Assembly: GCA_050184225.1 (NCBI GenBank)
Contig: JBFXAN010000005.1
Coordinates: 1 to 64,000 of the forward strand
Origin: JBFXAN01 sp050184225
GTDB lineage: Bacteria > Chloroflexota > Dehalococcoidia > CAUJGQ01
DNA: 64,000 nucleotides
Reading direction: 5' to 3'
Shown: positions 33,368-43,024 of the stretch, piece after piece
Layout of the letters: each line of letters starts with the position of its first letter
Numbering within the stretch: the stretch's first letter is position 1
Notes under the pieces: model-generated
Seen by the model: only the letters and a program-made list of their open reading frames with translations
What the model was told of the DNA's origin: nothing
Database searches by the model: none
Position numbers and translations under genes: made by a program

Positions 33368-33443
33368 GGGTTCCGGGCGATTGGTTCCAGGTGGTTTCAA
33401 CGCCAGACGGACCGGGAACCGGAGCGCGGCCAGGATCTGAGAC

Positions 33444-34736
33444 GTGAATGTACTGATCGTGGGGAACGGCGCGCGGGAACACGCGCTGGGATGGAAGCTG
33501 CGGCAGAGTCCGCGGCTGACCGATCTCTTTGTTGCGCCGGGAAACGCCGGCACGGCGCTGGTGGCGACGAACCTTGATATCAATCCGATGGATTTTGAGG
33601 GCATCGCGCGGGTTTGTGTTGAGCGCCGCGTGGAGTTGGTTGTGATCGGGCCGGAGGATCCGCTCGCCGCGGGACTGGTCGATTTCCTCCAGGAGCGCGG
33701 GATCGCGGCGTATGGGCCGGCGAAGGCGGCGGCGCAGATCGAGGCGAGCAAGGCATTTGCCAAGGACTTGATGCGGCGGGCCGGCATTCCAACGGCGGAG
33801 TCGCGGGTCTTTGATTCGGTCGCGGAGGCAGTTGGGTTCGCGGAAAGCTGGGCGGATCGCACCGGCATGCCGCCGGTGGTGAAGGCGGATGGGCTGGCGG
33901 CGGGCAAGGGCGTGACGGTGGCTGCGGATGTCGAGGAGGCGCGGCGGGCGATCGAGGCGGCGCTGAACGACGGCGCCTTCGGCGCGGCCGGGAGCCGGTT
34001 GGTGCTTGAGGAGCGGATGACCGGACGCGAGACGAGCGCGCAGGCGTTCACCGATGGCGTGACCGTGGTGCCGATGGCGTATGCCTGCGACTACAAGCGG
34101 GTCTTCGACGGCGATGCGGGGCCGAATACGGGGGGCATGGGCGTCTACAGTCCGCCGGGATTCGTGGATGACGTGCTACAGGATGAGATTCGGCGGACGA
34201 TCATCGAACCGACCGTCCGCGCTCTGGCAGAGGGCGGCGCTCCGTACACCGGTACGCTGTATCCAGGGCTGATGATCACGGATGCCGGGCCGCGGGTGGT
34301 CGAGTACAACTGCCGGTTTGGCGACCCAGAGACGCAGGCGCTGATGCTCCGGCTTGAGAGTGACCTCCTCGAGATCATGCTCGCCGTGAACGAGGGTCGG
34401 TTGGCCGAGGCGGAGATCCGCTGGAAGGACAATGCCGTCGTTGGCGTGGTCGTCGCGTCGGGCGGCTATCCGGGCGCGTATCAGACTGGGTATCCGATCG
34501 AGGGGTTGGATGCGCTCGACGACGGGGTGCAGGTGTTTCATGCGGGGACGCGGCGGGACGGCGATCGGATCGTTACGGCGGGCGGGCGGGTGCTGACGGT
34601 GGTGGCATCGGGCGGCACGCTGGCCGAGGCGCGGGAGCGGGTCTACGATAACGTGGCGCGACTGCACTTTCCGGGGATGCACTACCGGCACGATATTGCT
34701 CTGCGGGAACTATTGCCGGCGCACGACTCTGCCTGA
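33444..34736 (+). CDS. purD: phosphoribosylamine--glycine ligase (GAR synthetase)
   Basis: PurD joins phosphoribosylamine and glycine using ATP, the second step of purine synthesis. The 430 residues show the N-terminal MNVLIVGNGAREHALGWKL and PAKAAAQIEASKAFAKDLM. The ATP-grasp lid is PPVVKADGLAAGKGVTVA, and GGMGVYSPPGF and VEYNCRFGDPETQ follow. The GTG start is implied by the sequence after GAGACGTGAATG; the adjacent ATG would give a few residues less. It is 76 bases past guaA. Confidence 0.96.
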   Translation: MNVLIVGNGAREHALGWKLRQSPRLTDLFVAPGNAGTALVATNLDINPMDFEGIARVCVERRVELVVIGPEDPLAAGLVDFLQERGIAAYGPAKAAAQIEASKAFAKDLMRRAGIPTAESRVFDSVAEAVGFAESWADRTGMPPVVKADGLAAGKGVTVAADVEEARRAIEAALNDGAFGAAGSRLVLEERMTGRETSAQAFTDGVTVVPMAYACDYKRVFDGDAGPNTGGMGVYSPPGFVDDVLQDEIRRTIIEPTVRALAEGGAPYTGTLYPGLMITDAGPRVVEYNCRFGDPETQALMLRLESDLLEIMLAVNEGRLAEAEIRWKDNAVVGVVVASGGYPGAYQTGYPIEGLDALDDGVQVFHAGTRRDGDRIVTAGGRVLTVVASGGTLAEARERVYDNVARLHFPGMHYRHDIALRELLPAHDSA

Positions 34737-34748
34737 AGGGGTCAGAAG

Positions 34749-35069
34749 ATGCTCACCACCCACGACGCGGTTACCGCCGTCGAGATGTTTCCCGGTGTGA
34801 TCCGCCGGACGATGAACGCGGGCGACCGGACGATGCTCTGCGAGGTCGAGTTGGCGAAGGGAGCGGTGGTGCCGCTGCACACGCACCCACACGAGCAGAT
34901 CGGCTACCTGTCGCGGGGGCGGCTGCTCTTCCGCATCGGCGATGAGGAGCGGGAGCTGCGCGCAGGGGATAGCTGGTGCGTGCCTGGCGATGTGCCGCAT
35001 GTCGTGACGGCACTCGAGGACTCGATCGCGATCGACATCTTCTCACCGCCTCGGGAAGAGTACCGTTGA
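34749..35069 (+). CDS. single-domain cupin protein
   Basis: A 106-residue beta-barrel. The cupin motif 1 (VPLHTHPHEQIGYLSRG) offers two or three His and a Glu for a metal. Motif 2 is GDSWCVPGDVPHVVTAL, with a further His. The function is unknown; similar small cupins bind metal and act as enzymes or sensors. It starts 12 bases after purD with AGGGGTCAG upstream, and its stop overlaps the TTG start of the next gene, so it belongs to the purine transcript. Confidence 0.85.
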   Translation: MLTTHDAVTAVEMFPGVIRRTMNAGDRTMLCEVELAKGAVVPLHTHPHEQIGYLSRGRLLFRIGDEERELRAGDSWCVPGDVPHVVTALEDSIAIDIFSPPREEYR

Positions 35070-35839
35070 ACCAATCAACGAAGAAGCCGGAGCCGGGTGC
35101 CCTGGACATGGGCGACATCGTCGCCGGCGCGTGGACGGCGTATCTGCGTGCGCCGGGACGATGGCTTGCGCTCACCGCGATCAGCTTTGTGGTCGTCGTC
35201 GCCCTGCAATGGACGCTGGGCGACCGTATCGATATCGGCAGCGATCCGACCGGCGACGAGGTGCGGGAGTCGCTTCCTTACGTCGGCGTGTCGCTCGGTG
35301 TCTCGGCGCTGGCGGAACTGTTCACCCATACGGCGCTGGTCGCGGGTGCATTCGCGGTGTTCGGTGGCGCAGCCTTGAAGGTGGGCGGGGCGTATGCGAC
35401 GGGCATTCGGCGATTTCTGCCGGCGCTGGCGGGCTCGCTCGTCGTCGGCCTGATCGCGGCGCTGCTGAGCGCGACGCTGATTCTCCTGCCGCTGGCCGTC
35501 TACCTGTTTGTCAATTGGAGCCTGCTGGTGCAGGTGATCGTCAACGAAGATGTGGGTCCGTTCCGCGCGATGGGCCGGAGCCGGCAGATCGTGCGCGGTC
35601 AGTGGTGGCGCACGCTGGGGATCAACCTGGCGATCGCGTTGCTCGCGTTTCTGCCGGGATTGGTGATTAGCCGGGTGACCGGTCCGATCGACCAGCAGTG
35701 GGCGACGGCGCTGGGCGCCGGAGTTGGCAGCTCGATCACGGCGCCGTTCATCGCCCTCGCGCAGTCGTTGCTCTATGCCGACCTCCGCGCGCGCAAAGGG
35801 GAGCGGCCGCTGAGCGAACCGGTGGGAGAGCGACGATGA
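35066..35839 (+). CDS. polytopic membrane protein of unknown function
   Basis: The 257-residue protein has four to six hydrophobic segments (about 28-50, 75-115, 125-150, 185-210, 220-245). A cytoplasmic stretch, VGPFRAMGRSRQIVRGQWW, is like the conserved loop in GDPD-associated or YciC-type membrane proteins. I do not know its function. The TTG start at 35066 overlaps the cupin stop (TTGA) and follows a GGGAAGAG site; ATG 35108 is an alternative. Its stop overlaps purC (ATGA), so it is translated with the purine genes. Confidence 0.75.
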   Translation: MNQSTKKPEPGALDMGDIVAGAWTAYLRAPGRWLALTAISFVVVVALQWTLGDRIDIGSDPTGDEVRESLPYVGVSLGVSALAELFTHTALVAGAFAVFGGAALKVGGAYATGIRRFLPALAGSLVVGLIAALLSATLILLPLAVYLFVNWSLLVQVIVNEDVGPFRAMGRSRQIVRGQWWRTLGINLAIALLAFLPGLVISRVTGPIDQQWATALGAGVGSSITAPFIALAQSLLYADLRARKGERPLSEPVGERR

Positions 35840-36741
35840 CGGATGTATTGCTGGAGACGGATCTGCCCGTGCCGCGCTTTCAGGCCAAGGTGCGGGATAT
35901 CTATGACCTCGGCGACCGGCTTTTGATCGTCGCGACCGATCGTGTGTCGGCATTTGACGTGGTGATGTCGCGCGGCATTCCGGACAAGGGCGCCGTGCTG
36001 ACCCAGCTTTCGGCGTTCTGGTTTGAGAAGATCGACGCGGTGGTGCCGACGCACTTCATCCGCCTGGCGGACGGCACAGCGGCGGACGAGTTGCCCTTCC
36101 CGCTGCCACCGGAGCTGGTCGGGCGGTCGATGATCGTGCGGAAGGCGCGGCGGTTGGACTTCGAGTGCATCGCCCGTGGCTATCTCGCCGGCTCGGGCTG
36201 GGCGGAATACCAGCGGAGCGGTACGGTCTGCGGCATCCGGCTGCCGGACGGGCTGGAGGAGAGTCAACAATTACCGGACCCGATCTTTACGCCGAGCACA
36301 AAGGCGGAGAGCGGGCACGACGAGAACATCAGCTATGACGAGTTGGTACGGCAGGTGGGCGCCGACACGGCGAACGTGCTCCGGCTGCGAAGCCTGGCGG
36401 TATATCGCTTCGGCTGGCACTACGCCGCCGAGCGGGGGATCCTGATCGCCGATACGAAGTTCGAGTTCGGCGAGCGGGATGGTGAGCTGATCCTGATCGA
36501 TGAGGCGCTAACACCGGACAGTTCCCGCTTCTGGCCGCTGGACCGCTATCGTCCCGGCGGCCCGCAGCCGAGCTTCGACAAGCAACCGCTGCGCGACTGG
36601 CTGGAGGCGACCGGCTGGAACAAGGAACCGCCGCCGCCTGACCTGACCGACGAGGTGGTCGAGGCAACCGCCGAACGATACCGCGAGGCCTACCGCCGCC
36701 TGACCGGCGCCGAGGTACGCCCGGCCGGAGGAGCAGGATGA
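35836..36741 (+). CDS. purC: phosphoribosylaminoimidazole-succinocarboxamide synthase (SAICAR synthetase)
   Basis: PurC condenses CAIR with aspartate. The 301 residues begin in the usual way (RFQAKVRDIYDLGDRLLIV) and contain ATDRVSAFDVVMSRGIPDKG, RSMIVRKARRLDFECIARGY, PIFTPSTKAESGHDENI and DTKFEFGERDGELILIDE. The ATG overlaps the membrane-protein stop and its own stop overlaps purS, both as ATGA. Confidence 0.97.
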   Translation: MTDVLLETDLPVPRFQAKVRDIYDLGDRLLIVATDRVSAFDVVMSRGIPDKGAVLTQLSAFWFEKIDAVVPTHFIRLADGTAADELPFPLPPELVGRSMIVRKARRLDFECIARGYLAGSGWAEYQRSGTVCGIRLPDGLEESQQLPDPIFTPSTKAESGHDENISYDELVRQVGADTANVLRLRSLAVYRFGWHYAAERGILIADTKFEFGERDGELILIDEALTPDSSRFWPLDRYRPGGPQPSFDKQPLRDWLEATGWNKEPPPPDLTDEVVEATAERYREAYRRLTGAEVRPAGGAG

Positions 36742-36989
36742 CCTTTCTCGCCCGCATTTATGTGACGCTGCGGCCCACCGTCAACGACCCGCAGGGGCTG
36801 ACGATCCGGGGCGGCCTGCATCAACTCGGCTTCGGCGAAGTCGAGTCGGTGCGCGCGGGCAAGTACCTCGAGGTTCGCCTTGACGCCGATGACGCCGGCA
36901 CCGCCGAAGCGCGGGCCACAGAGATGTGCCGGAAGCTGCTGGCGAATCCGGTGATCGAAGACTTTCGGGTGGCGGTGGAAGCGGGGTGA
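36738..36989 (+). CDS. purS: FGAM synthase subunit PurS
   Basis: The small structural subunit of the PurLQS complex that makes formylglycinamidine ribotide. The 83 residues have the typical opening ARIYVTLRPTVNDPQG, then LGFGEVESVRAGKYLEV, and a final RKLLANPVIEDFRVAVE. It overlaps purC by four bases. purQ and purL would normally come next but are absent; a palindromic repeat and an unrelated regulator follow. Confidence 0.93.
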   Translation: MTFLARIYVTLRPTVNDPQGLTIRGGLHQLGFGEVESVRAGKYLEVRLDADDAGTAEARATEMCRKLLANPVIEDFRVAVEAG

Positions 36990-37036
36990 GCGAACCCCTC
37001 CCCCGGCCCCTCCCCCCGCTGCCGCGCGGAGAGGGG
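36990..37036. repeat. partial palindromic repeat (family D) after purS
   Basis: ACCCCTCCCCCGGCCCCTCC followed by CCCCGCTGCCGCGCGGAGAGGGG matches the left arm of the repeat at 27878. No matching right arm is seen nearby. Confidence 0.6.
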
Positions 37037-37187
37037 TGCACTCGTCTGACGATGCTGCCAGCGTCATCGCGAACATGCCCTGTAGAATGTAGGTCTCGTA
37101 TAGCTCGCTCTTGGTTAAGATATACTTGCGCCGGCCGCCGTCGCGTCCGTGCGGGCGAGCCTGAGCGGCGTCTGGTGAGCGAGGGTC

Positions 37188-40100
37188 ATGGCGTCCTCCC
37201 CTGTCCCGATCTTCGAGGTTCCTCCCTTCGTCGGCCGGGAGGCGGAACTGTCCGTGCTCATCGCCGCGCTGGACGCAGCGGCCGCAGGCCGGGGCGGGCT
37301 GGTGCTGGTCGCCGGGGAACCGGGCATCGGCAAGACGCGGCTGGCCGAGGAACTGGCGGCCGTCGCCGGGCGGCGGAACGTGCGAATCCTGTGGGGGCGC
37401 TGCTACGAGGGCGAGGGCGCTCCCGCCTTCTGGCCCTGGGTCGAGGTTCTGCGCGCGGCGCTCCGGGGACGGGACGCCGCTTCTTCGCGGGCGGCGCTCG
37501 GGTCGGGTGCGGGCTCGATCGCTCCGCTCCTCCCCGAGGTGCTGGAGTTGATGCCGGACCTGCCTGCCCCTCCGCTCCTGGAACCGGCGGAGGCGCGCTT
37601 TCGCCTTTTCCAGGCCGTGACGACGCTCCTCGCCAATGTCGGTGGTGCGGGGAGCGGTCTGCTGCTTATCCTCGACGACCTGCACTGGGCGGATACCCCC
37701 TCACTCCTGCTGCTGGAGTTCCTCGCGCGCGACCTGACACACGTCCCCGTGCTCGTCGTTGGGACGTACCGGGATGTCGAGGTACGGCGGGGCGATCCGC
37801 TCGCCCGGACGCTGGGGGAGATCGCCCGCCGGCCGCAGGTGGCCCGCCTGACGCTCGCGGGATTTAGCCTCGCCGAGGTTGCACGCATCGTCGCGCTCAC
37901 ACGGGGCGCTATCGGGCCGTCTTCAGAGATGGTCGCGTCCGCGCCGCCGCAGGATGAACTGCTTGCTGCGCGGGTGCACCGCGACACGGACGGCAACCCG
38001 CTCTTCGTGCAAGAGCTCGTCCGGTTGCTGGCGGCCGAGGGTCGGCTGGGGAGCGACGGGACGGGGAGCGACGGGACGGGGAGCGCCACGTCCGGCCCGG
38101 TACCGGAAACGGTGCGGGACGTGATCGGCCGGCGGCTGGACCGGCTGTCCCCGGCGTGCCGGCAGGTGCTCGCCACAGCGGCGGTGATCGGGCGGGAGTT
38201 CGGGGAGGATGTGCTCGCGGCCGCGGCGGACGCTGCCGGCGAGGCGTTGCTGGAGGCGCTGGAGGAAGCCGAGACGGCCCACGTCATCCAGGCGGTCCCC
38301 GGCGCGCCCGACCGCTATCGCTTCGCCCACGCGCTCATCCGCGAGACGTTGTATGAGGACATCTCCACCGCCCGCCGAGCGCGTCTGCACCTGCGCGTCG
38401 CGGAGGCGACCGAGCAGATCGGTGCCGGCGACGAGCCTGCCCAACTTGCCGTGCTCGCCGGCCACTACCGGCTGGCGGGGGCGGTGGCGCCGGCAGGCAA
38501 GGCGATCGACTACGCGCAACGCGCCGGCGCGGCGGCGGCGGCGGTCTTTGCCTGGGAAGAGGCAGCGGCGCACTGGCAGGCGGCGCTGGAACAGTTACAG
38601 CGTCGAGGTGGCGCGAATGATCCGGCTGGACTCGCTCTACGCTGCGATCTGCTGCTGGCATTGGGCGAAGCGCTCCTATCCGCTGGGGCACCGCGCCGCG
38701 TGGCCGAGGAGGTGGCGTCACAGGCGTTCGGCCTGGCTGAGGCGCTGGAGGACGGGCGCCGCGCCTGGCAGTCGTGCCGGCTGGCGCTCAGCGCGCTGGT
38801 CTACTTCGGCGACACGCTCTCCATGACCACCTCGGAGTTCCGCCGGTGGGCAGAGCGGGCAGACCGGTTCGCCGCCCCGGACACGAGCGAGCGCGTGTCG
38901 GCTGATATCTCCCTGGGGTACCTACGGAGCGTCATGGGCCGGCCGGCGGAGGGCAGGAACCTCAAGCGGCGCGCCCTTGCGCTGGCCCGCACCCTCAACG
39001 ACCCTCAGGCACGTCTCGTCGCAGCGCTGCACATCATCGACTGGCCGGATGCGCCCACTTACCACGCCGAGCGCCTGCGGCTGGCCCAAGAGTGCGCCAC
39101 ATGGCCGCGTGAGGCGGTCAACCCGACGCACCTGGGCGACTTCCTCTTCCATGCCGGCTGCCTCTTGCTGGACTGGGGCGAGCGGGCGCAGGCCGAGGCG
39201 CTCTGGCGCGAGGTTGAGGAGCTGGCCACCCGCACGCATGATGCCATCCTCCTTCTGCATCGCCATCGCCGCGACATCCACCTGGCGCTGCTGGACGGGC
39301 GGTTGCACGATGCAATGACGGCCGGCGCCCGGTTGATCGCGCTGGCGGACCGGTTGGGGGCGCCGGTGCGCGGCCGCAACTCCGCCATCGAGGCGACCAT
39401 GCGCCCCTTGCTCCACCTTGGCCGTGCCGAGGAGGCACTGGCGGCTCACCTGGAGTTCTACCAGGCTGGAGATGATGGCGCGTGGCTGCGGGGCGACCAC
39501 GCGCTGCTCCTGGCCCACACGGGCCGGACGGCCGAAGCGCGCGACATCCTGCGAGAGGTTCTACGGCGGAGCGCCGGCGGCGGGGAGGACGCGATCGCCA
39601 TCGACCACCTGACCTGGATGCTGGAGACGGCGGTGCTGGTGGAGGACCGGGAGGCGGCCGCGATGCTGGCGTCCCCACTGGCCCCACTGGCGGGGCTGGC
39701 GACGACGGATCTGACCATGACCTGCCTCGGCCGCCATCTAGGAGCGGCCGCGGCGCTGGCGGACGACGCCGAGACGGCGGCCCGCCACTACGAGCAGGCG
39801 CTGGCGACGGCGCTCAGCGTGCGCTTCCGGCCGGAGGCGGCGCTGACGCGGCTCCAGTACGCCGAGCTGCTGGCCGGACAGTCGGGACGGGAGGCCGAGG
39901 CGCGCCGGCACCTGGAGCCGGCGCTCGCCGCGTTTGAGGCGATGCAGATGGCGCCGGCGCTCACCCGCGCCCGCGCCCTCACCGCGCGCCTGGAACCGTC
40001 CTCGGCGCCGGCCGCCGCCTCTGCACCCTCGCCCGCATCGCGGGACGGCGCCGTCCCGCCCTACCGGGATGGGCTGACGGCGCGCGAGGTGGAGGTGCTG

Positions 40101-40274
40101 CGGCTGATCGCGGCCGGTCTGACGAACAAGGAGATCGCGGCGGAGCTGGTGCTGAGTCCGGCGACCGTGCGCCGTCACGCCGTCAACCTCTACGCCAAGA
40201 TCGGCGCCCGCGGCCGTGCCGACGCCACCGCCTACACCTTCCGCCACGGTCTCGCCGGTCCCCCTGCGTCATGA
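37188..40274 (+). CDS. LuxR-family transcriptional regulator with AAA ATPase and TPR-like region
   Basis: A 1028-residue STAND-type regulator. The ATPase has Walker A AGEPGIGKTR (residues 42-51) and Walker B LLLILDDLHWAD near 158-169. The arginine-rich sensor segment EVRRGDPLARTL follows. The central 400-920 residues are Ala/Leu-rich helices, probably tetratricopeptide repeats that sense an inducer. The C-terminal LuxR DNA-binding helix-turn-helix is LTAREVEVLRLIAAGLTNKE to LSPATVRRHAVNLYAKIG. Such MalT-like proteins activate nearby operons when ligand and ATP bind. The target may be the secreted-protein genes that follow. A 15-base tandem repeat (38051-38085) encodes a GSDGT repeat. Confidence 0.93.
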   Translation: MASSPVPIFEVPPFVGREAELSVLIAALDAAAAGRGGLVLVAGEPGIGKTRLAEELAAVAGRRNVRILWGRCYEGEGAPAFWPWVEVLRAALRGRDAASSRAALGSGAGSIAPLLPEVLELMPDLPAPPLLEPAEARFRLFQAVTTLLANVGGAGSGLLLILDDLHWADTPSLLLLEFLARDLTHVPVLVVGTYRDVEVRRGDPLARTLGEIARRPQVARLTLAGFSLAEVARIVALTRGAIGPSSEMVASAPPQDELLAARVHRDTDGNPLFVQELVRLLAAEGRLGSDGTGSDGTGSATSGPVPETVRDVIGRRLDRLSPACRQVLATAAVIGREFGEDVLAAAADAAGEALLEALEEAETAHVIQAVPGAPDRYRFAHALIRETLYEDISTARRARLHLRVAEATEQIGAGDEPAQLAVLAGHYRLAGAVAPAGKAIDYAQRAGAAAAAVFAWEEAAAHWQAALEQLQRRGGANDPAGLALRCDLLLALGEALLSAGAPRRVAEEVASQAFGLAEALEDGRRAWQSCRLALSALVYFGDTLSMTTSEFRRWAERADRFAAPDTSERVSADISLGYLRSVMGRPAEGRNLKRRALALARTLNDPQARLVAALHIIDWPDAPTYHAERLRLAQECATWPREAVNPTHLGDFLFHAGCLLLDWGERAQAEALWREVEELATRTHDAILLLHRHRRDIHLALLDGRLHDAMTAGARLIALADRLGAPVRGRNSAIEATMRPLLHLGRAEEALAAHLEFYQAGDDGAWLRGDHALLLAHTGRTAEARDILREVLRRSAGGGEDAIAIDHLTWMLETAVLVEDREAAAMLASPLAPLAGLATTDLTMTCLGRHLGAAAALADDAETAARHYEQALATALSVRFRPEAALTRLQYAELLAGQSGREAEARRHLEPALAAFEAMQMAPALTRARALTARLEPSSAPAAASAPSPASRDGAVPPYRDGLTAREVEVLRLIAAGLTNKEIAAELVLSPATVRRHAVNLYAKIGARGRADATAYTFRHGLAGPPAS
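38051..38085 (+). repeat. in-frame tandem repeat in the LuxR regulator gene
   Basis: GAGCGACGGGACGGG occurs twice, with a third partial unit. It adds the flexible peptide GSDGTGSDGTGS between the ATPase lid and the winged-helix-like part. Confidence 0.8.
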
Positions 40275-40547
40275 CGGCTGCACCAGATGGTGTAGAGCCC
40301 TCCTGTCGCCGCCCATTGATCGTATCGCGCGTTGCTTGCAGATTGGTCCAATCGGTCGATGCCGGACGGGCAGCGCGGCCCTAGCGTGTGCGTGAGGTCT
40401 GAGCGCGGCGCCGCCGCCCGTCCAGCCCGGTCCGGCCACCGGCCTGGGCGCCCGGGGCGGGTGACGCCCGTGCAACGGCGCGGTTCCCGCGGCGGAGCGG
40501 GCGGGCGCCGCCTCACACCTCCATCACACCACAAGGAGAGGTCTCGC

Positions 40548-41300
40548 ATGCGTCGCTTTCTCATCGTCCTTGGCATCGCAGCCGTGGCACTCGGGCTCGG
40601 CCGGGGGATCGACACGGCCCACGCCGCCACGCTCGTGGTCTGCAAGCACGGCTGTCCGTACACCTCGATCCAGTCGGCCTTGAAGGCGGCTACATCCGGT
40701 GACACGATCCAGATTCGGAAAGGCAGCTACAACGAGAAGCTGGAAATCACGAAGAACGTCGCACTCGTCGGCGCAGGCGCAAGAGAAACGTCGATTACCA
40801 GCACGAGCTTTGGCGGGTTTGTCATATTTGTGTCCCCCGGCACCTCGGCGAACATCAATGCGCTCAGTGTCACGGGTGGTGAACCGGGCATCGTGAACGC
40901 CGGCATCCTCATCGCCGTCGACGTCGAGGTAAGCGGAGGGAAAATTGCTGCAAGAGGCGGTGGCATCGTCAATGATGGCAACTTGACGCTGGTCAGGAGC
41001 ACCGTCCACAACAACGTGGCCGACAGGTTCGGTGGCGGCATCTTCAACGAAGACCGCGCCCGGCTGACGCTGCAGGCGAGCAAGGTGCAGAACAACCGGG
41101 TCATTCGCCCCGGTGGGGCCGGCGGTGGGATTTACAACGACTCTGAGAGGGACGACGTCCGCTTGGAGCAAGGGAGCAGTGTGTCGGGCAACCATCCGAA
41201 CAACTGCTTCAACGTCACCGGCTGCAGCTCCCCCAACCTGCCGTCCACTCCCGTTCCACCCAGCTCACTGCCATTTCCCGTTCTACCCGGCTCGTGGTGA
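40548..41300 (+). CDS. secreted right-handed beta-helix protein
   Basis: The 250 residues begin with a signal peptide (MRRFLIVLGIAAVALGLGRG, cleavage near AHA|A). The rest is a repeating beta-helix of the pectate-lyase/polymorphic-repeat type: GDTIQIRKGSYNEKLEI, NVALVGAGARETSI, GGGIVNDGNLTLVRSTVHNN, GGGIFNED and GGGIYND. The C-terminus is Pro/Ser-rich. AAGGAGAG at 40533-40540 supports ATG 40548. It is probably a carbohydrate-binding or surface protein; no catalytic residues could be assigned. The 273-base region before it holds no gene. Confidence 0.85.
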   Translation: MRRFLIVLGIAAVALGLGRGIDTAHAATLVVCKHGCPYTSIQSALKAATSGDTIQIRKGSYNEKLEITKNVALVGAGARETSITSTSFGGFVIFVSPGTSANINALSVTGGEPGIVNAGILIAVDVEVSGGKIAARGGGIVNDGNLTLVRSTVHNNVADRFGGGIFNEDRARLTLQASKVQNNRVIRPGGAGGGIYNDSERDDVRLEQGSSVSGNHPNNCFNVTGCSSPNLPSTPVPPSSLPFPVLPGSW

Positions 41301-41453
41301 AGCCTCCCAGAAGTGCCGGCTGGCCACTGCTAGCGAAAGACATTGGGCGCCGCGGGTCACGCCCTGCGGCGCCTCGTTCCACAAGCGCGGCCGGCATGTG
41401 TCATGATGCCGTGGACCCGTGCATTCGTGACAGACGAACAAAGGAGCAACGCC

Positions 41454-42935
41454 ATGACCCGCCGGCCGCTTGTATTCGCTGCTCTCATCCTCGCGGCGCT
41501 TGTCGCTGCCCATGGGAGTCACTCGCTTGCTGCTGCCCCACCCCAGTCGGCACTCCAGTGGGCACCTTGCGACGACATCCCTGATGTTGAGTGCGCCACG
41601 ATCGAGGTGCCGGTGGACCACGCCAACCCGGACGGACCGCAGATCCCGCTACGGCTCGGCCGGCTGCCCAACACCGACCCGGCGCAGTACCGGGGCACGC
41701 TGCTGATCATCCCGGGCGGGCCGGGACCCGGCATCCAGATCATGCTCGTCGACAACGGCCCCGCCCAACACCTCGACGAGGTGCGTCGCTATTACGACGT
41801 GGTCACCTTCGACCCACGCGGCATCGGCCGGAGCAACCCCGTCCGTTGCGACCCGGCGCTCGTCCCGTCCGTGACGTTGCCGTCCGCTGACCCGCTCACG
41901 CGCGAGCAGTTCGAGGCGAGCGCGCGCGCCAACGCGGCGTTCCTTCAGAGTTGCTTCGAGCTGACGGGTGAACTGATGGCCCACCTCACGGCGAAGGACA
42001 CCGCTGCCGACATGGAGCGCGTCCGCCTCGCGCTCGGGCAGACCGACGGCCTGGTCGCCTACGGCGGGTCGTTCGGTTCCGCCTACGGCGCGGCCTACCT
42101 GGAGGACTACGGCGACCACGTCAAGGCGCTGGTGATCGACGCCGTCGTCGACCACAGCATCGACATGCCCACCTTCATCACGCGCAACATCCTGTCGGTG
42201 CAGGCCTCCTTCGACCGGTTCGCGCGCTGGTGTGCGCGGGAGCCCGCCTGCGCGCTGCACGGTCAGGATGTCGGTGCGGCATTCGACGCCGCGATGGCCG
42301 TGCGGCCGCTCGCGCGCCAGTTGGTCCCCCAGTTCCTCTCGGCGGGGAACGACCCGGACTTCGGCTGGGCGCTGATCGCCCAAATGCTCGCCGATGTGGC
42401 CGCCGGCGACACCACCACGCTCGACGAGATCGCCGACGTCCTCGCTCGGGGCAACACCGTGATCGCCCCGGGCGAGGATCCCACGACGATCGCCGGCAGG
42501 GGCGGCCTCTTCCTGGGCGTGCTCTGCGGCGAGTGGGGGCCGCAGGACGATTACGACGCCGTGCTGGCGGCCAGCGCCACCGTCGCCCGGCTAGCGCCGC
42601 GCTTCGCCTGGAAGTACTGGAGCCCGACGCCACAGCAGCACGCCACGGCCAGCGTTATCGGTTGCGCCGGCTGGCCGATCCCGGCCGGCGACCCGCCCCA
42701 CCCCTTCCGTATCGGCCCGCAGCCCAACGTGCTGGTGGCGAACCCGTCCTACGACCCGGCGACGCCGCTGATCAACGCGCTCTCGGTGTGGCTGCAGATC
42801 CCGGAGGCGCGTCTGCTGATCGCCGAAGCGGACGGCCACCAGAGCTGGATCGTCTCGCGCTGCGCCTTCGACGCCGAGCTGGGCTTTCTGCTCGACCCGG
42901 CCTCGGCGCCGCCGACGACGATCTGTCCGGACTGA
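41454..42935 (+). CDS. secreted alpha/beta-hydrolase (TAP-like peptidase/esterase)
   Basis: The 493 residues start with a signal peptide (FAALILAALVAAHGSHSLAA). The alpha/beta-hydrolase core shows the oxyanion loop IIPGGPGPG, then FDPRGIGRSNP. The nucleophile elbow GGSFGSAYGA has Ser in G-G-S-F-G. The C-terminal TAP-like segment PNVLVANPSYDPATPLINAL and DGHQSW carries the Asp and His. This architecture matches tripeptidyl aminopeptidases of Streptomyces type and many secreted peptidases. ATG 41454 follows AAAGGAG; an upstream frame from 41343 is rejected. Substrate unknown. Confidence 0.9.
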   Translation: MTRRPLVFAALILAALVAAHGSHSLAAAPPQSALQWAPCDDIPDVECATIEVPVDHANPDGPQIPLRLGRLPNTDPAQYRGTLLIIPGGPGPGIQIMLVDNGPAQHLDEVRRYYDVVTFDPRGIGRSNPVRCDPALVPSVTLPSADPLTREQFEASARANAAFLQSCFELTGELMAHLTAKDTAADMERVRLALGQTDGLVAYGGSFGSAYGAAYLEDYGDHVKALVIDAVVDHSIDMPTFITRNILSVQASFDRFARWCAREPACALHGQDVGAAFDAAMAVRPLARQLVPQFLSAGNDPDFGWALIAQMLADVAAGDTTTLDEIADVLARGNTVIAPGEDPTTIAGRGGLFLGVLCGEWGPQDDYDAVLAASATVARLAPRFAWKYWSPTPQQHATASVIGCAGWPIPAGDPPHPFRIGPQPNVLVANPSYDPATPLINALSVWLQIPEARLLIAEADGHQSWIVSRCAFDAELGFLLDPASAPPTTICPD

Positions 42936-43024
42936 TCGTTGGCGCGATTACGCGCCGAGATGCGATGCCGCGCCGGGCGATGCCCGGCCGCGGCGAGCGC
43001 AGCACCACACTGAGGAGAATACCC

